Origin: Anaeromassilibacillus sp. An172 | GTDB taxonomy: Bacteria > Bacillota > Clostridia > Oscillospirales > Acutalibacteraceae | Direction: 5' to 3' | Length of the DNA: 64,000 bases | Assembly: GCF_002160515.1 (NCBI RefSeq) | Contig: NZ_NFKS01000012.1 | Location: 1 to 64,000 of the forward strand | In this document: positions 62,601 to 64,000 of the stretch, piece after piece | Layout of the letters: every line of letters begins with the position of its first letter | Position numbering within the stretch: the stretch's first letter is position 1 | Position numbers and translations under genes: made by a program | The notes under the pieces: model-generated | What the model saw: the letters and a program-made list of their open reading frames with translations, nothing else | The model's database searches: none | What the model was told of the DNA's origin: nothing

Positions 62601-63181
62601 CACCGACTCTGTACAGAAATGTTTACGGTGAAGAACCATCATACAACATGATTTACGCCAACATTCCTGACGGAGTTGAAACCAGCGACCTGTCAACAGA
62701 ACTTCTTGATGACAGCGATATACTGGGAATTGCCTATTCAAGCGACACAATGAGCAGATTTGTTGACACAATAGGAAGCCTCAAGAGCATAGTTATCGTA
62801 CTCATAGTTTCAGCGGGACTTTTGGCATTCATAGTTATGTACAATCTTGTAAACATCAATGTAAACGAGAGAAAGAGAGAGCTTGCCACAATCAAAGTTC
62901 TTGGTTTTTACGACAGAGAGGTTTCCTCCTACATTTACCGTGAAAACAACGTGGCGGTTTTATTCGGAATTATCTTAGGTTTAATACTGGGAATTTTTCT
63001 TGAAAAATTTGTTGTATCTGTTGCGGAGGTTGACGCAGTTATGTTTATTTCCGACATGGCGTGGTGGTGTTACGTTGTTTCAGCTCTCATAACAGCCATT
63101 TTCGCACTGATAGTAACAATAGTTGTCCACTTCTCCCTGAAAAAAATCGACATGGTAGAATCCCTAAAAGCCATCGAATGA
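59639..63181 (+). CDS. FtsX-like ABC permease with long extracellular coiled coil
   Basis: A 1,180-residue permease. The first helix lies at about 18-36 (RFLAILAIVAIGCGFFAGV). An extracellular domain follows, then a long Glu/Gln/Leu-rich coiled coil at about 264-620 (repeats such as DDAKQELADGEAEAEE and LEDARIQLEDAKTQIDDA), a three-helix FtsX core from about 650, a second helix near 820 (CCALILTGFGLNYAI) with another extracellular domain, and the final three helices. It probably works with the preceding ATPase as a type VII (MacB-like) mechanotransmission exporter acting on the envelope. I use the ATG at 59639 behind AAAGGGTG; a GTG 9 nt upstream overlaps that site. Confidence 0.92.
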   Translation: MKKALVKDLFREIWRTKSRFLAILAIVAIGCGFFAGVKSSCPDMKLTAATYYEEYNLADFHIMSNYGLDDTDIEAIKETVNVRGISGGYSADVMVKSDDKNNLVLKAISYDLENPDTADNMNRPLSIEGRLPEKSGECVVEQSKLANGKLAIGSKIQLYLEKDDISESLKVTEYEIVGTINTPSYVGFQYGTTTVGDGEIDTYILIPEEDFAFDVYTDVYFTLQETEGLDPFEDEYGQIIEENTALLENNDKLTYNRYNDIVAEAQQELDDAKQELADGEAEAEEKLNDGWQELEDARIQLEDAKTQIDDARQELDDGWSEYYSGIETLNTEIANGRQQIEDAKAQLYSAEAEYNSGLEQYNQGLAEFQEKEAAALEELSGYEAQLAELEPVVTAGRQELDSFKSLLANYNSIIEKYSAITVTEEEILPDEIAVMDQIDAFIAEMMPGVPISIKNFFVSYATAPAEEKQQYSAILSIVSSEGQKQIDEKEPQVIEGEEAVAQLKAGIEAGYSQLEAGRQELQNSKNQLDSAKQQIDDGYNEIYYNESLLNQKEAEGRQELENALAKLYSGEADYDAGVVEYEDGLAEYQDGVEEYEQSKIDVEEELQEGRDKIANAEKELKDLETPEWYVFDRNDNPGYSTYEEDAEKVDAIAAVFPFFFVLVAALVCSTTMTRMVEEQRTQMGTLKALGYKNRSIVSKYLIYAISASIVGSIIGLCIGFKLFPWVIINAYKIMYSMPDPMMPFRWDYAGWCTLVGILCTGLLAYFVCRKELKTVPAQLMRPKSPKVGKKIMLERVGFVWNRLSFLHKVTARNIFRYKARSLMTTIGIAGCCALILTGFGLNYAISSIVDRQFGDIFKYDVTIAISENSESLEELQDYINSNQYINSSETLMVKTVDAEKNGETTASVSMSVFQNPEVVDDYITLRTMDDHTPLELTDDGVIISQKMSNVLKAKAGDSFSVVNSDGSKTELKVTGVTENYAMNYIYMTPTLYRNVYGEEPSYNMIYANIPDGVETSDLSTELLDDSDILGIAYSSDTMSRFVDTIGSLKSIVIVLIVSAGLLAFIVMYNLVNINVNERKRELATIKVLGFYDREVSSYIYRENNVAVLFGIILGLILGIFLEKFVVSVAEVDAVMFISDMAWWCYVVSALITAIFALIVTIVVHFSLKKIDMVESLKAIE

Positions 63182-63182
63182 T

Positions 63183-63290
63183 TTTTATATCCGACCTGCC
63201 GGGCTTAGCTTTGGAAATTTACACCTGCACAGGTCGGGCGAGACGTTTTGTTAAGCGGCTTAGAGTGGTTCGCTCGCATTTAGCTTTTTA
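63183..63290 (+). repeat. Structured intergenic repeat, copy 2
   Basis: This is the second copy of the element at 49021-49127, beginning 2 nt after the permease stop. Shared blocks include ATATCCGACCTGC, TTTGGAAAT, CAGGTCGGGCGAGAC and CGCTC-x-CATTTAG. The inverted CCGACCTG/CAGGTCGG pair is conserved, while the loop between has diverged. Confidence 0.7.
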
Positions 63291-63337
63291 TATTTATAAT
63301 CTTTTTATCAGGTTATAATAAAATCATTACAAAAAAT

Positions 63338-63378
63338 AAACCGTGGTTTCTGAAAATTTTCAGAACCACGGTTTTAAT
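63338..63378. terminator. Bidirectional terminator between the permease and pyrB
   Basis: AAACCGTGGTT and AACCACGGTTT pair, with an inner CTGAAAA/TTTTCAG stem. It has A-rich and T-rich flanks and serves two convergent genes. Confidence 0.88.
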
Positions 63379-63395
63379 ATTCTTATATTTATTTT

Positions 63396-64000
63396 TTAAT
63401 CCTTACTGTACATTTCAACAGCATGGTCGCAGTAGTCGCAGAAAAGGTGTGAGCCTTGTTTTATAAAGCTTTTTGGGAGATAAGCTTCACGGTGTGTTAC
63501 ACATCTCTCATTTGGACATGTTACATCGTCTGCGATAACTTTCTTTTTGTTGTCATGGAAGAAATAGTCGCTGTCCTCAAGAAGAAGTATAATGAGAGCC
63601 ATTCTTCCGTACATTCCGTAAACTGCTTGCTTAAAGTAGCAGGCACGAGGGTCGTCGTCAACCTCTACGGTGATTTCATCAACTCTTGGAAGAGGATGCA
63701 AAACTATCATATCCTCCTTAGCCAAAGCCATTTTTTCAGCATCAAGAATATAAACGCCCTTTTGAGCTTCGTATTCTTCTTTAGAGCTGAATCTTTCCTG
63801 CTGAATTCTTGTCATGTAAAGCACGTCCAAATCGGAGATAGACTCTTTCAGATTCTGGCTTTCTGTAAATTCGCAGCCGGAGTTAATCATAATTTCCTTG
63901 ATATAATCAGGAACAGTAAGTTCCGGAGTGGATATAAGAACAAAACTGTTGCCCTCAAAGTGGGACATGGTTTTAATAAGGGAGTGTACGGTTCTTCCGT
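63396..64000 (-). CDS. pyrB: Aspartate carbamoyltransferase with C-terminal zinc domain (partial)
   Basis: The gene runs off the right edge; its last 201 residues or so are seen. The reading frame continues upstream of the internal Met through [10 protein letters not shown] to the window end, matching the PyrB core. Motifs are [21 protein letters not shown] (substrate loop) and [20 protein letters not shown], all as in the catalytic subunit of pyrimidine synthesis. After the PyrB end comes about 40 residues with C-x4-C and C-x2-C (CPNERC then CDYC, 20 residues between), the zinc knuckle of the regulatory subunit PyrI. It is a catalytic-regulatory fusion lacking the visible nucleotide-binding part. 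Confidence 0.93.
   Translation of the reverse strand, partial: GRTVHSLIKTMSHFEGNSFVLISTPELTVPDYIKEIMINSGCEFTESQNLKESISDLDVLYMTRIQQERFSSKEEYEAQKGVYILDAEKMALAKEDMIVLHPLPRVDEITVEVDDDPRACYFKQAVYGMYGRMALIILLLEDSDYFFHDNKKKVIADDVTCPNERCVTHREAYLPKSFIKQGSHLFCDYCDHAVEMYSKD

Overview
The window looks like a chromosomal segment of an anaerobic, Gram-positive, low-to-mid GC Clostridia member, most likely Oscillospirales/Ruminococcaceae near Ruminococcus. Supporting signs are strong AGGAGG-type ribosome binding sites with frequent GTG/TTG starts, a type I dockerin on a secreted protein, rubrerythrin, a bifunctional AdhE behind a clostridial-type Rex box, FAD-dependent ThyX, RNase M5 and the YceD-RpmF pair. 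Genus-level placement is inference. I see no rRNA, tRNA, CRISPR array, insertion sequence or prophage.

Left accessory region (1-26 kb). A tightly overlapping plus-strand cassette (PqqD-like protein, S24/S26-like peptidase, ABC exporter ATPase-permease, NTP_transf_5-type nucleotidyltransferase; 110-3651) looks like a RiPP-type maturation and export unit. It converges on a minus-strand operon: a 50-residue precursor-like peptide (6621-6773), a secreted GLUG-repeat protein and a membrane-anchored Asn/Gly/Ser-rich protein. Three large secreted plus-strand proteins follow: 737 aa, about 4,072 aa (12.2 kb) and 1,090 aa with a dockerin. The giant combines the architecture of the 737-aa protein (F5/8C-like domain, Ig-like domains, right-handed beta-helix, shared C-terminal tail) with nearly the whole body of the dockerin protein (NPCBM, helical region, transglutaminase-like Cys/His/Asp core, F5/8C-like domain). 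The set reads as a surface or cellulosome-like glycan-binding and protein-modifying group.

Central and right core region (26-64 kb). These are mainly housekeeping genes: D,D-carboxypeptidase, pgi, yceD-rpmF, a DUF512 radical SAM protein, der-plsY, a HIT protein, a phosphoribosyltransferase, holA-rnmV, rubrerythrin, adhE, thyX-tmk, acyltransferase-like genes, pfpI, 5-FTHF cyclo-ligase, mltG-U32 peptidase, an acetyltransferase, an ArsC-like protein, exoA, a two-gene ABC exporter and the 3' part of pyrB. Embedded regulatory modules are a YtrA-type GntR/ABC operon with a perfect operator palindrome, a zinc-type ArsR/P-type ATPase operon with its operator, a Fur/PerR-like box at the rubrerythrin promoter, a Rex box before adhE and a long hairpin before the cold-shock gene.

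Unexplained sequence includes a two-copy structured intergenic repeat (49021-49127 and 63183-63290), a roughly 290-bp non-coding stretch before thyX, a roughly 300-nt leader before the giant gene and a terminator-like hairpin before the 737-aa gene. All starts, motifs and promoters were read by eye. No database search or folding program was run.
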